Assembly (NCBI GenBank): GCA_034620365.1
Contig: JAQGEQ010000175.1
Coordinates: 1,736,001-1,800,000, forward strand
DNA: 64,000 nt
Origin: Pegea sp. RAD2-039
Taxonomy: Eukaryota; Chordata; Thaliacea; Salpida; Salpidae
Direction: 5' to 3'
Below are positions 1 to 12,100 of the stretch, in pieces. Within the stretch, counting starts at the first letter, position 1. Every line of letters starts with the position of its first letter. The notes beneath the pieces are model-generated. The model saw nothing but the letters and a program-made list of their open reading frames with translations, was not told where the DNA came from and did no database searches. A program made the position numbers and the translations under genes.

Positions 1-71
1 CAAATGTTTAATCTAATAATTTTTAGAAATTATTTTTCAATCTTTATAAAAACATTTTTTTAAATGTTGAT

Positions 72-391
72 TTAAAAGTTTGTGGTCTTGTTTGAGTTAC
101 TGAAATAAATACCAAATGTTGGTAGTTTACTCTGGAAAAATTATTTCGGATTTGAAATCAAAAGTTTATCTTTTATAAAATCACTCTTTTAAAAAACGAT
201 AATCAAAAAAATTATCTTTTTACCTATATACTGTCTATTAAATCATATTTTTTGTTACTTACTGCACTTTGGGTACCAGTACTACTAAAGTTTGCTACTG
301 TAGTGTTTGTAGAACGAGGCTGACGTTGATTTCTCTCAATTTGGGAAGTTGCTTTAAAAAGTTTCCAAGTTCTTTTCAATTCAGATAGGAC
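72..391 (-). other. Gene A cytoplasmic tail exons and early stop
   Basis: Exon 263-391 (43 codons, exactly the length of its gene C counterpart) encodes helix 8 and a basic Ser/Thr segment. The next exon, 131 down to 72, has a strong acceptor (TTTTTCCAG) and reads 19 residues to a TAA. Its residues [15 protein letters not shown] align with [15 protein letters not shown] of gene C exon 15, so it is a homologous exon that stops where gene C continues for about 170 more residues. Further tail exons, if any, would lie left of the window. Confidence 0.6.
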
Positions 392-3300
392 CTAAATAAA
401 AAAACTAGTTAAGTAGCTCCATTAAAACTTTGAATTAAACTCAATAAATAATTCGAAAGAAAGACTTACTTCCGCGTTAATGAAGCAATATATAACAGCA
501 ACAAAAAATCCCTGAAAATTGTATAAAAAGTCATTGATTTCTTTGAATTTAAATTTTAAGTTTTAATTTAACAAATGAATCAAATAATCTATCAATAGCA
601 ACTTTTAGGAGCAAGCTTTCATATGAATATTGTTGATTTCTTTCATGTTTAATATGACTCAAAGAAAAAGATCAATTTTTCAAAGTTACTCAAAAAGAGC
701 TGAAAAAATGATGAAACACAAAATTTCATCTCAAAGTACAGAAGTGAGATTTAAATATGGTGAAATAAAGGTTTGTAAACATTTTGAAATATTAATGTGA
801 TGAAACTTTCGATAAATATTTTGAAAGTGTAATTTGCAGATATCTCACTTTTAAATCGGAAACCCTATTTTGTAAAAAACATTTAAGTTCACCTGAAAGA
901 TGGAATCATAACACACTGCTTGAATATTTGGAGAGAAAAAATTAGGACATTAAGTTTGCAGTAAACTCTCAACCCAAAAAAAGATAAGTAAATGAGAGTA
1001 AAAATCAATAAGCTGAGTCAAAACTGAAGATGTACAGTTTCAGGTTTATGTATAGACTACAAAATACCATCGTTAAATTGATATAATTGATCATATATAA
1101 AACTAATGAGTTTATGTTTCATAAACGACTTTTTTTATTAAATATTTTATAATTATAAAATGCGTTTTTTCTTTCAAGTATTGATTTTACTTGCTAGCTA
1201 GTTTATATTAATCAATAGTTAAAATGCTAATTATGTTGGATTTATAATTATTGGCATTTTTTAGAAGATAGAATTGCAGCATCTTCAATTCCTAAAAACT
1301 TATTTCAAGGCATCTTTTGAAGCAAGAAAATAACTAATAAGGACAAAAGCGCACAAAACTTGAACATAAGGAGTTAACAAAATAAAAAATGTACATATGT
1401 GGAAACCTGTAGAGTTCCAATTTTTAATTTATTTTATGTAAATTGGTTTTCTATATAAGATCAAAAACAGATTGAAAAAAATTGAAGTTAATTTTAATCA
1501 AGTTGGAATGGATAGTTCTATAAACTAAGTATCTGTATTTAGTTTCTACATATTTCATACATTTGAAAGATCTTACACAAATTTCTAATAAAAAATATGC
1601 TTAAAAGTAACGCATCATTTGAAATTTTGTATAACGATTACCTTTATTAAAATAACATTTGATATACAATTTTTAATTATAAACTTACCTGAAAAGAATC
1701 AAAAAATAACTCCCAATAGATTCTAATTTTCCAAAATATTGTCTCATCACTATTATCGGGATGAGCCCGAAAAAGGATAACATGAACACCAAAAAGTGGG
1801 ATCAATACCAAAGTTGATCTTGCAAGCTTCCTAAATTTTAAAGATTTTTATCAATTTACTAAATACTTTGCTGTAGTAAGATTTTCAACCATGAAAAAAC
1901 TATCTATTGAAAATTTATTGGTAATATGCTATAATATTAGAATTAAAAAGTATATAGCTTTAAATAAGCAGTGCTAAAGCAATTTCAAATCAATAAGCAA
2001 GTTATTTTAAAGGTTATATTTAACTTTATTCAAAACAATTTACTTGTATTGTATTCCAATACCTGGTTGTCGACATATACTGTATCTCATCTTATACCAC
2101 AACACACGTAAGATATTGATAAATAAAACAAAGTTTATCTGCAGGTCAAAAGTTAAAGTGGTATTAAAATATTCCAAAATATTTCATATAAAATAATTTT
2201 AGATAAAATTTCAATTACTGACTATAAAACAATTTAAAAACTGTGCCATACTTTTATGGAGTTAATCTCACAAGACCTATTCCAATGCTTAACTTGTGAT
2301 ACTAACTTTTATATACTGTTTATGTTATAATACTAACAAGTCTGTGTTAGGATACTCTGAAATTGAATCTAGCAATTTGTTCTAAACGTGTAAAATGTGT
2401 TTGGTAAACTACAAAACTCGCACAAAAATCAATGAAAATACAATTTAATAAGATCAAAACTGAGATTGGAGATTAAAACTTCTTGAACTTCAATTAGAAT
2501 GGTTTAATATCACATCTGAATTTATATTTTAACCAAAATTTGTTCATTTTCCCAGAGCCTACCAAAAGTGAGTTTCTTCAGGTAAAAAACTTTCAAATCT
2601 TGAATAATTGAATGCCCATTTTCTTAAAGTCTTACAAAATTGAATTGATAATCAAATCAACTCAAGTTATCGATTAGATCTTAATGAAATTGAAGATAAT
2701 TTAATAGAAAAGTTTTGATCCAGTGAATTGAGATGAAAAAGTATAGTTTTTGAATAATAAATAACTAAGTTATTTGATTATTAAGAGTAAATATCCGTCA
2801 AAATTCTTTGAATAAGTAGATACTATGTTCATAAACATAGTCAATAAAATTGGAAAACAGAATGTTTTATTTGATAAACTTATAAGATTTGTATTAAATG
2901 TATATCCTAGATTTGTTTAAAATTTCTATTCGTCAATAAAACAACTCCTTTTATAGTGTTTAACTAAGAAGATAATCTCAAAAGTTTAAATGAAACTAAA
3001 GTTTTTAAAGTATCACTACAAAAGCCCTTAAATCGTAAATATCGTGGATCTAATTATACATTCAAGATAATTGGTTAACTGAAAAGCACCTTAAGTATCA
3101 ATTATGAAAATCAAATAATTTTGCTCTATTAGTTACACAATGCTTCTACACTAATTATAATGTTAGGCTGTTAGTTAGAAGGAAAATTGCCAAATGTTCT
3201 AACTTATTACTCGTTTATTAGTGACTATAAGTGTTTTAATTAAGGCAATTATTAGCAAACATCTCGTAGTAATTAGTGGAACATCTCTAGCAGTCGGTTA

Positions 3301-6300
3301 AGTACTTTCTCAAATTGGTAAAAGGGCCAACATTAGCAACAGTAAATTATAAGTTAGTTAAGTGACCATAAAATACTATCAAGTTAACATAAACTGAAGT
3401 ACAATTTTCTCATCAATGAATGTAACACTTATACTTTCAAATAGCATTTCTATTGTTAAACTAGTACTAAAAGTTATACAATTTTTAGAATCAATATCTA
3501 TTTAACTAAGTTAAATGATATATCAATTTAATATTTTTAAACAAAAGATAAAAAAAAGTTTAAATTTCAGTCTAAATGCTTTCAACGTTTTAAACCATCA
3601 AATAATAAATTGCTTTTCTAGTGAAAAAAAGACTTTACCAACATAGCTCTTTAAAATTTCTATTACACACTGAAAAATTAGTCTGCAATAGTCAGATCAA
3701 TGTGACAAGATGTTAAGTCCCACACGCATTAGTAAATAAAAATGGGAAACAATAATTTATGAAAATTACCGTAGTTGCTAAAATTACTGGAACGTCAAAT
3801 ATCCACCTATGAATTCCTTTATCTGAATCCCAACAGCTAGAAACATGGAAACACTTCTTGTTAGAAGATTTAGTTAAATTTTTAAAAACTATATTAGTAA
3901 TAAGATTAGTAAACAAACAACTGTACGCACACAATTATTTAGAAAATAAAAAGTTAAAGATCTTATTTTAATTGATTATAGTTAGTTTCAGCATTATTTA
4001 AGTTTAAAAAACTTTTACAACAATAGATATAAGTTGAATTTATTTTATAACGATCATGCTTTAAACACTGATATTAAATTGGGGACTTTTATCGAAAGTA
4101 ACTGATACCTGTCTGGATTTACAAGTTCTTTCATCACTATCCAGGGCACCGTGAAAAAGACAGGCGAAACTGTTAATTTATAAATCTAGTTTAATTATTT
4201 GAGTCATGATAATTCTAATTGAATTACTTTTATCATTCTAAAAATTTTGTAAATCACAAAAAAGATTAAATGAGATGTTAATTAGAAAGAAAAATTATGC
4301 AGATTCAATTTTTTTAAATTAAAGAACTTAAAAAGTTATAATAAATTGCTGAAAGTTGAAATAACTTAAATATTTGTATAGAATTTATAAAAGACTTACT
4401 CCATCCAGTGAAGACAAAAATCCAAAGATACTTTTTTTCAGCAAAGAAAGTGACAAAAATCAGGCAATGAAGATAAAGAGCTTCTGCTAAAACCCAAAAG
4501 TAGTTGGAAGCTACTAAGTAGCGATATGTACTCACAACTACTTTACAAGTTATATGAGACTGAAAAAAAGAAACCACTTATATTTAAATGAATTTTGATG
4601 ATTTTGTTTTGATATAAATGAACAAGAATTTCATAAAAATGTTCAAACCATAGTATCAGTAGCTTGATGGTTCGTCACAAGCTCGTCGATTGATATATTT
4701 GCATTTGTAATATCTGGATTTGTAGAGTTTTGAATTTCAAAAATTCTGTCAATTCCACTTTCTTTCTTGACTGCATATTCTTTCACAAAATGTAAAACAG
4801 CTCGGAAAAAGAACGAAACAAACAGATTGATATGAATATAGTTTCTAGTGCAATGCAATCTCCTAAAAAAGAATTTGTTTGAAATTTTTATCGTTTTTAA
4901 TAAGAAACATTTTTGCTTGTAATGCGATGCAATTAGAACTTTAACTTGTAATGTTACGTAGATTAATTCAGTAAAATCAATTGAGTCAATTTACGTTTAC
5001 TTCTAAAAATCCTCTTAAGCGCTAAAAGTAAGCAAATTAGGCTTGTGTTAAAGAACATTTTTGTTCTTTGTGGTTGGTTGTCCTAAAGACTTACACGACT
5101 GTGTGTAACAAACCACTTATCTATATGATCAATTATGTGCTATTGAACAAGAGTTGGAAATTATTTTTTACGCAAAAAATATAAAACATATTAAATTGTA
5201 AATTAAGCTTCTATATGGGCAAAATTAAGAAAATATTAGCTTTAACACATTGATTTTTAAGCTTTTGCAAACAGACTTTTGCTGAACTGCTAAATTTAAA
5301 ACTTTCTGTCGGTTAAATAACTCATAATAACAATAAAATAATTCAATTAGTTATTTGTTAGTACAATAAATAACTTCCATACTGCTGAAATGATGCACTA
5401 ATATTGAGTACTTACTTGACTTGTAGATAAGAAATGTTTTAATTTAAACAACAAATCTTAATGTTTTATATATAATTAAAGTATTAAGGGATTTATAGTT
5501 GCTGATATATAGATTTTATAACTGGTATTATCTTTATCGGAATAATATACCACCAAAAATATTAGGTTAAAAGAACGTTGTAAAATATTTTGTCTACATA
5601 TAAATTTCGTTTCATGATTAGATGATTAGAAACTATTTTGTTAATTTTAAAAGTTTAAAGTTACGATGACCTTTTGAAATCAATAAACTATTAATGATTA
5701 GATTTCTTTCATAATTTATATCAAACTGAAACGTTCGATAAGATTTTGTAGATGATGATATAATTCATATAAAAAAATCAAGAGCTCCAAGTTATAACAA
5801 AAATCAATGATTTAGGTTTAGTATCGTTTTAACTATTGATAAAATATGTATTCTAAGATAATTTATTCATAAAAATAACTAAAATCTAATTCAACTTTTA
5901 AAACCATACTCACTTAAAATATGTAAATATCATCATTGCAAGAATCAAAGCCACAATAGAGAATGAATGACCACAGTATATGACACTGCTCATTTCAGTA
6001 AACTTATTTTGCTTCTAAAGAAAAGAAAACTGTTAAAATACTTCATTTCTTTTAAGCATTAATTATAGAATTGTGTAGGTGTCCTTACAAATTAGTTGGT
6101 ATATTTATGGCTACTAATTTTCTTATTACGATTATTAATTTACGACTAGTAACTTGTTATAGAGTTAAATGATTAGTGGGAAATTTTTTAGCAAGAAAAC
6201 AAAATAATAAATATAAAAAAGTGTTTTCGATCTAAGTTGCATTTTTTACATTTAAAGATAAATTAATTTTTAGAAGTTTTGTGCTTAAGGCATTTGGCAA

Positions 6301-8891
6301 TCTTTCATTAATTTGATTTAAAAATGAATTTTATAGTTCAAAAAAATATCTACAAAATATTTTTATACCATATGTACAAGAGATAGTGGTTACAACTATA
6401 CAGTAGTTGTTGTTCTTTTAGAAAACCTAATGGAATTAAATAGAAATAGAACAAACCGATTTTTAACATACTTTATTCTGAATGTCTATTTAATTTGATT
6501 AAATTTAAACCCACTTTTTTACTTTCTCTATTTTTAATTAGAAACATTTGCATGCAAACAATTTGCTAAAATTAATTTACTTCTTTCAGTTATTTTATTT
6601 ATTGTCTTTAAAATGATAAAAAATTATTTTTTAAAGATTAGAAAGGATTTAATTTGGTTAAAAGTAATTAATATCTTGGAAGCACAAACAAAATTGAAGG
6701 ACTCACAGTATAGTTTGTTAATACAGACACATGAGAAATATCACAATTGTATTTTGCCCATGCTATATTATTTTCTACTTTCCAATTTCCATCCAGCTCA
6801 CAGAATCTTTCAGTTGTTCCTAACAACAGAAGTTTAAAAGTCAAAATTCAATTTTAGTTATAAAAGAAAATGTCCTATCGATTATTTCTGGTCAATTTTA
6901 TTAGCTAAGATATAACTTTTCATTTATGATCAAACTTTTAAAGGAAGTTTAAATATATTTGATACAATTTTTGTTACTGTAACCTTTTAATGACACGCTT
7001 GATAAAACTAAGAATAATCTTTAATTTGGCTTTTGTTGTATTCAAATTAATTTAATTTAGGATGAAACTAATTGTATACCTAATGTAGCTTCAGTCGATT
7101 TTGTGTATGTTAAATGTAAATTTAGAAAATTATTTGTTTGAATTTTTTTCAGCTATCTTTAACATACTCAAATGGGAAAATGCTTAGTACTTAACTCAAA
7201 ATCACTAGAACTCAGCGACTACAATCAAAGTCAATAGTTTAAAGTTAAAATTCCAATCAAATAAGTTGTGTTTGTATTATTTTGAAGCAGTGTCTTTTAT
7301 AAAATCAAGTTGAAGAAGTTTCAATTTACCTCTTAACTGTCATAAATAAAGTCTTTAACCTAAAACATAAACTAGTCAAAATTTAGTCAAGCTCAAATAA
7401 ACAGACATCGAATTCTAAATATTTGAAAATTAAAAGCATCAAAATTGTCTACCCAGCTGGAAGAAGAAACAGTCTCTACTGATGTATAAAATAAGATTAA
7501 AGGCGTGTTAAGCATACTTGAATATTACAAGGGACAGACAATCTGCGTAAAGTTTAAAGCTTAAATAATAGTAGATAAACAACGGTAAGTTTGTAACAAT
7601 GATTAAGTATATTGAATTGAAGTAGATATTATGTGATTTAAATTTTAGCAGTCTATACTGCGAAAAAGTATCTTTTAATTATGCAGCTTGCAAACAGCAA
7701 ATTGTAAGATTAATTTTATAAATTTTTGACACCAAAAAGGGAATTAAATTGTTTTCTGAGTATTTACTTATATTTTTCAAGTGTGTGGGAAATATCTGAT
7801 ACAATACTTTCTGTTTTTAGCTTGCTTATAAAATTTCTAAAAGTTGATTATTTGATTTTGATAATCGATTATCGTATTTTATGAAGAATATTTCGGATTG
7901 AGGCTTTTGAAAAAAAATGATTCTTTTGGACAGTCACAAACGTTTTAGGTTTGTTCAAAGTTAAACTCACAACTCATGGTAACTATCTTCTTAAAATTTG
8001 TATAGTTTCAACTGATGAACAGGTTTTTAAAATTTTATGTATTGATTTTCTTTCTTAAATAATATGAGACTTTTGCGTCATTAAAAACAGCTGTAAATAC
8101 AATCACAAATGATGAAAGTCAGCATAATGGACGCCAGTAATTCAAAATCACTGTAATTGATGGAAACTGCTATCTGTATCAATGGTCCTGACCGTTAATG
8201 TAAGAATAATAAAATGTCGTGTGCAGACTAATAACAACATATTTACAGCGTAAAAAATGTTCTGCAGTTACAACCCTTGCTTTAGAAATATAGTTATTAA
8301 AAGTTATTGTATTTATGTTGCTAGAAAAGGCCTCATAAAAGTAAACTGAAATTTATTATTTTTGCAAAAATAAAAAATAAATTTGTACAACCTTCTCCAA
8401 TTGAACAAGGATAAATAGCAGGTTCCCCTGCTTTAGTATAATTCCAACATATTATGCCATCAAATTCACCTTTGCAGTATCTAACTGTTAAAGAAAACTT
8501 GTATAAACTTATTAAGAAACTTCATATATTACTCAATTATCAAATTGAGAAATTATGGTGCATTTTATTAAAAGTGCTTGCCAAATTAGGTAATAATTTA
8601 AAATTTAAAGTTATCTACTTGCTAACACTAAGGCTTAAAATATAATAATTTATACGTAATACTTGTTATAAAATACATCTTGTGCATAGTTATAGAATAT
8701 AATTGAAAAATTTTATCATAAAATTAGATTGTTTTTAGTTACACAATGAGATATACTAGAAAGAATTAATCTCGTTTTAAAAGATTTAACTTGATATGTC
8801 TGTAATTGACATTAAAAAGTCTCAGTCTACCTCCGTTTTCCAATTGTTTAATTTCCTGATCTAATTGTAGCTGACATTCAGATATATCCAT
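72..8891 (-). CDS. Gene A: PTH-receptor-like class B GPCR, short form
   Basis: Predicted seven-transmembrane peptide-hormone receptor at the plasma membrane, of the parathyroid hormone receptor group of the secretin (class B1) family, which usually couples to Gs. Exons in transcript order: 8831-8891, 8392-8484, 6707-6819, 5914-6014, 4649-4862, 4400-4559, 4109-4169, 3770-3836, 2044-2138, 1689-1830, 470-511, 263-391, 72-131; together 1338 nt, 445 residues, all phases matching. Family marks seen: LHCTRNYIH at the start of TM2, an AEALYLH TM3 segment with the conserved Glu, EKKYLW before TM4, CWD in loop 2, [12 protein letters not shown] in TM6 and [10 protein letters not shown] in TM7. Odd points: translation appears to start at MDISECQ with in-frame stops just upstream, so no signal peptide; the ectodomain is short; the GWG motif of TM4 reads GWI; the tail stops early. 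The family call is firm; whether the gene is functional is open. Confidence 0.85.
470..6014 (-). other. Gene A seven-transmembrane core exons
   Basis: Eight exons cover TM1 to TM7: TM1 5914-6014, TM2 plus long loop 1 4649-4862, TM3-TM4 4400-4559, TM4 end 4109-4169, loop 2 3770-3836, TM5 2044-2138, TM6 1689-1830, TM7 470-511. Loop 1 is long and Ser/Thr/Asn-rich (about 45 residues), as in vertebrate PTH receptors. The TM2 exon uses a weak GTTTGA donor, but its phase matches the next exon and those of the paralogs. The 42-base TM7 exon and the 61-base TM4 exon have the same length as in genes B and C. Confidence 0.85.
6707..8891 (-). other. Gene A ectodomain exons (hormone-binding domain)
   Basis: Three exons (8831-8891, 8392-8484, 6707-6819) encode residues 1-89. 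All six cysteines expected of the hormone-receptor domain can be placed: SEC, RYC, ICW, YPC, RFC and YNC. The two conserved tryptophans (GNW and IAW) and an NYT glycosylation sequon just before TM1 are present. Between the fourth and fifth cysteines gene A is about 7 residues shorter than gene B. The exon ending at 8392 uses a weak donor, GTTGTA, so its 3' boundary is the least certain of the gene. Upstream of the ATG at 8891 the same frame has TAA after 3 codons and TGA after 5, with no AG between the TAA and the ATG, so the frame cannot extend upstream as it does in genes B and C. Confidence 0.7.
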
Positions 8892-9107
8892 CACAAGAGT
8901 TTAATTAAATCAATCAAATTTCTTAAGATGCGAACCTTTAAGCTCTGAAGATCTGAATAGATGACTTATAAGATTGTGTAATTTAATATTTTAAACCAAA
9001 TTAATTAAAAAGAATGTTGCAAGAAAATAAAGTTCAAAAATAAACGAAAAAGAAAATTAGCTAAAGAATTTTTATGTATTGCATTCACTTTTTGTTTACT
9101 TTAAAAG

Positions 9108-9188
9108 TTTATTTATTTCAATAAATACGAAGGAGGTTGCCTGAAGAGAGCACCACCCGCTAACACACATTCTCTCAAATAATATATC
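9108..9188 (-). repeat. Hairpin-bearing repeat, copy 1 (inverted relative to copy 2)
   Basis: About 80 bases around GAAGGAGGTTGCCTGAAGAG match the reverse complement of 19637-19714 at roughly 85-90 percent by eye. Read on the minus strand the copy contains a partial GGTGGTGC/GCAACCTCC stem followed by ATTTATTGAAATAAATAAA. Such stem plus short A/T-repeat tails are typical of the 3' ends of LINEs or SINEs, so this is probably the end of a 5'-truncated retroposon. Confidence 0.6.
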
Positions 9189-12100
9189 TACTTTTCAAAT
9201 CAATATATATTTTGCAAATTTAGTTTTTATAGAAATACTTTTGCTTGTTGATAAATCAAAATAGATTAGTCATATTGCTAGCATAAGAAAATCTACGTTT
9301 AAGTTAATGAAGGAAAATTGATTGTGATCAAAAATGACTTCTATCAAATCTTACACTAAACTATATTTTTCAAAGAAGGTTTGGGCATTTGGGTAGGAAG
9401 AAAAAAAATCAGGGAGTCAAAAAAAATTTAATTCATTCTAAGCAATTATTTAAAAAGTTTGTTAAAAAAGTTTTCTTTCACAAAAGTTACGTTTGAAAAT
9501 TAAGATATACAAAATACTATTTTTGTTGATTAGATTTGAACTATTTATTCACATTTTGTTAAATATTTGTTGCTTCGTTTTCACCTAAAAATGTCGAAAT
9601 TATTTTTTCTACAAATAAGTATACGATTTATTTACAAAATACTTTTTATAAAGTTTATATAAAATTAAACTATATGAATTAAATTGCTTAAAACAACTAA
9701 GGAATTGTTCTATATACTCACCAATTCTAAAAAATTCGAGAATTTAAAGAAAATGAAAAATATTTGTTAAATATTAATTATAAACTCCTTTTGATAAATC
9801 TTCAATAAAAATGTCAACTAAATCTTCAGGATGTTGAAGCTTTCTTATTATATTCAACATTTAATATCACTTTCAGATAAAGTTATGAATTTTATTATAT
9901 TTTTTTTTGTGATAATTTTGTGGTAAATTAGATATTACAATAAAAACTTTAATTAAATATAAATAAATTATTAATAAAATAAGTTTTTATTCAATAAAAT
10001 TTACTAAAAGGAAGATATTGTATTTCTCAAACTTCAATAACAATTTCGGTTTGTTTTTAAGATAAGCTAACAAATAAAAAATTTATAAAAATGCGTGCAT
10101 CGCCGCTTAACAAATGATATTTTACACTTTTAATCATTTTCTTGCTTTTTTTAAGTTAGAAAAAACTGAAATTACAACTCTGATATATATTTATTAAAAC
10201 TAAGTTAAGCAAACTTTTCTTCTGTTGAAGTATAAGAATTATTGAGTTAAACTGCCTAATCAATATCAAAATTAAGAAAAACATATCTCAAAAAACCAGA
10301 AAAAATAAAACTAAAATCTTATATTATACGCAGTATACTGATACTAACAAACAAAACCTTTTTTTTCTTATTTCCGTTTTTAATTTGATACATTAAATTA
10401 GTTTTGAAATTTACTTAAAGTCTGATTTCATAAACTTATGTTTTATAACATTTTAATAAATCATAATTAATTGCTTCTAAACATTTTTTTAAATATACAA
10501 TATAAACAGCTTAAAATTGAAAAATATATTACAACATAATATGAATATGATTTGCTGAAATTTAATCAGATGATAAAAATTATAGAACTTAAATCTAAAG
10601 TCAAGCTAACTTAAAGCATTTTAATTAAAAAGCATACCTTTCAAAATTCTTTTAAAATGAGTTTTAATTTAAGTTTTTACAATTAAGTTTTTGATTAGGG
10701 CTCAGAATTATTATAAATCTCTTAGTTTTAAAGACTTAAGCTCCAAGAAATATAAAATGTAAGCCACTTATGTACTTAGTTCAAGCTAGATTACAAATGT
10801 TTAAAAATGTTTTTAATTTGAGGAATGAAAATTAAATGTACTTTCACAAAAATTGTTGTAAGCAAAGTACGGATGTACTTAAGGGCAAAAAACGTTTTTA
10901 TGAAACAAACATTTTCAATAATTAATGATGAATGTAAGTGATTGAAGCATTTTTAAACAGTTTTAAACGACTTATCAAACTTTGAAAGATCTTTTAGTGA
11001 TGAACTTAGTAAAGTATTATGATTTAAAGAAAAACCAGCTTGTGTAGACTTCATAAGAGTCGTAGTTAAATAAACACCAAATGATTGAACAACTTTATAA
11101 AAACATCAAAATGTTTCCAGAAAATTTTTAAAATTGCGTCTTTAGTTGTTTATCTTTTATATCTCATTTTACAATTGATAAAGAAATAAAAAAGCTAACA
11201 ATTTATTTAAATTAGAAACTCATCATATAACTGATTATTGTTAGTTTTTCACATCTACTGCTAATTTATCTTAAGTGAAATTTTGAATTGAAAAATAGTT
11301 AAGACATTGAAAGCTATCTAGAAAATTTATACAAACGTTACAACTATTTTACTTATTCATGAATATAAGCGCATTATTTCATAAATAAAAAAAAAAACAT
11401 TTTAAACTTTAAATTCAAATAAAAGCTTATAATTTATTTCTGCTATTTGAATAATTTATCCTTACTTCTCAAAACAAGATGTAATAAAATACTTTCTTGT
11501 TATTCATTTGGAAAAAGAAGTTAGTATGCACTCTAAAAAATTCTAGCTTATTATTTTTGATATAAGCACACTTTTATCATCAACGTCTTTGAGCTTTATT
11601 TTGCTAATGATAACTTGTAAGTAAATATTAATATTAACTTTGTACTAGCTTAAACTTTCAATATAATTACAACGCATAAGCAACTCAAACTAAACATAAT
11701 CTAAAATTAAATAAAAAGAATTTATCTCTATTCCATTATGCAAAAAATATATTGGATTTTTTAACGATTGATATTTACTCAAACAAACACATAGCGTAAA
11801 ACTATAGTTTTAATACGATAATAGTTACTGTTGAAAAATGACTTTAAGGTTTTGAAAGTTAAAGAACTTAGATAAGAATTTTGAACAAGATTTAATTTGA
11901 AGAGTTTAAAATTATACTTTTGAAAAATCTTTTCTTCGTTGGTATAAAAATCTTTTTTATAAATGAAAAATTATTAGTACTCACAGATTTGGTGATCTTT
12001 ATCTAAGACGAAATTTGAAAGATTTATAATAAAATATGGTATCAAGGTTAGATTTAAAATTTATAAGGAACTATCACCGTATTTTCTTTGCTTGATTCTA

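Noticed and set aside
3713..3934. Minus-strand 73-codon frame taken as one coding unit.
   Set aside because: Only 3770-3836 is coding (loop 2 exon of gene A); the rest is intron read-through.
6613..6837. Plus-strand 74-codon frame.
   Set aside because: Shadow of the gene A ectodomain exon (6707-6819) on the opposite strand.
8454..8645. Plus-strand 63-codon frame.
   Set aside because: Overlaps the gene A ectodomain exon on the opposite strand and has no similarity of its own.
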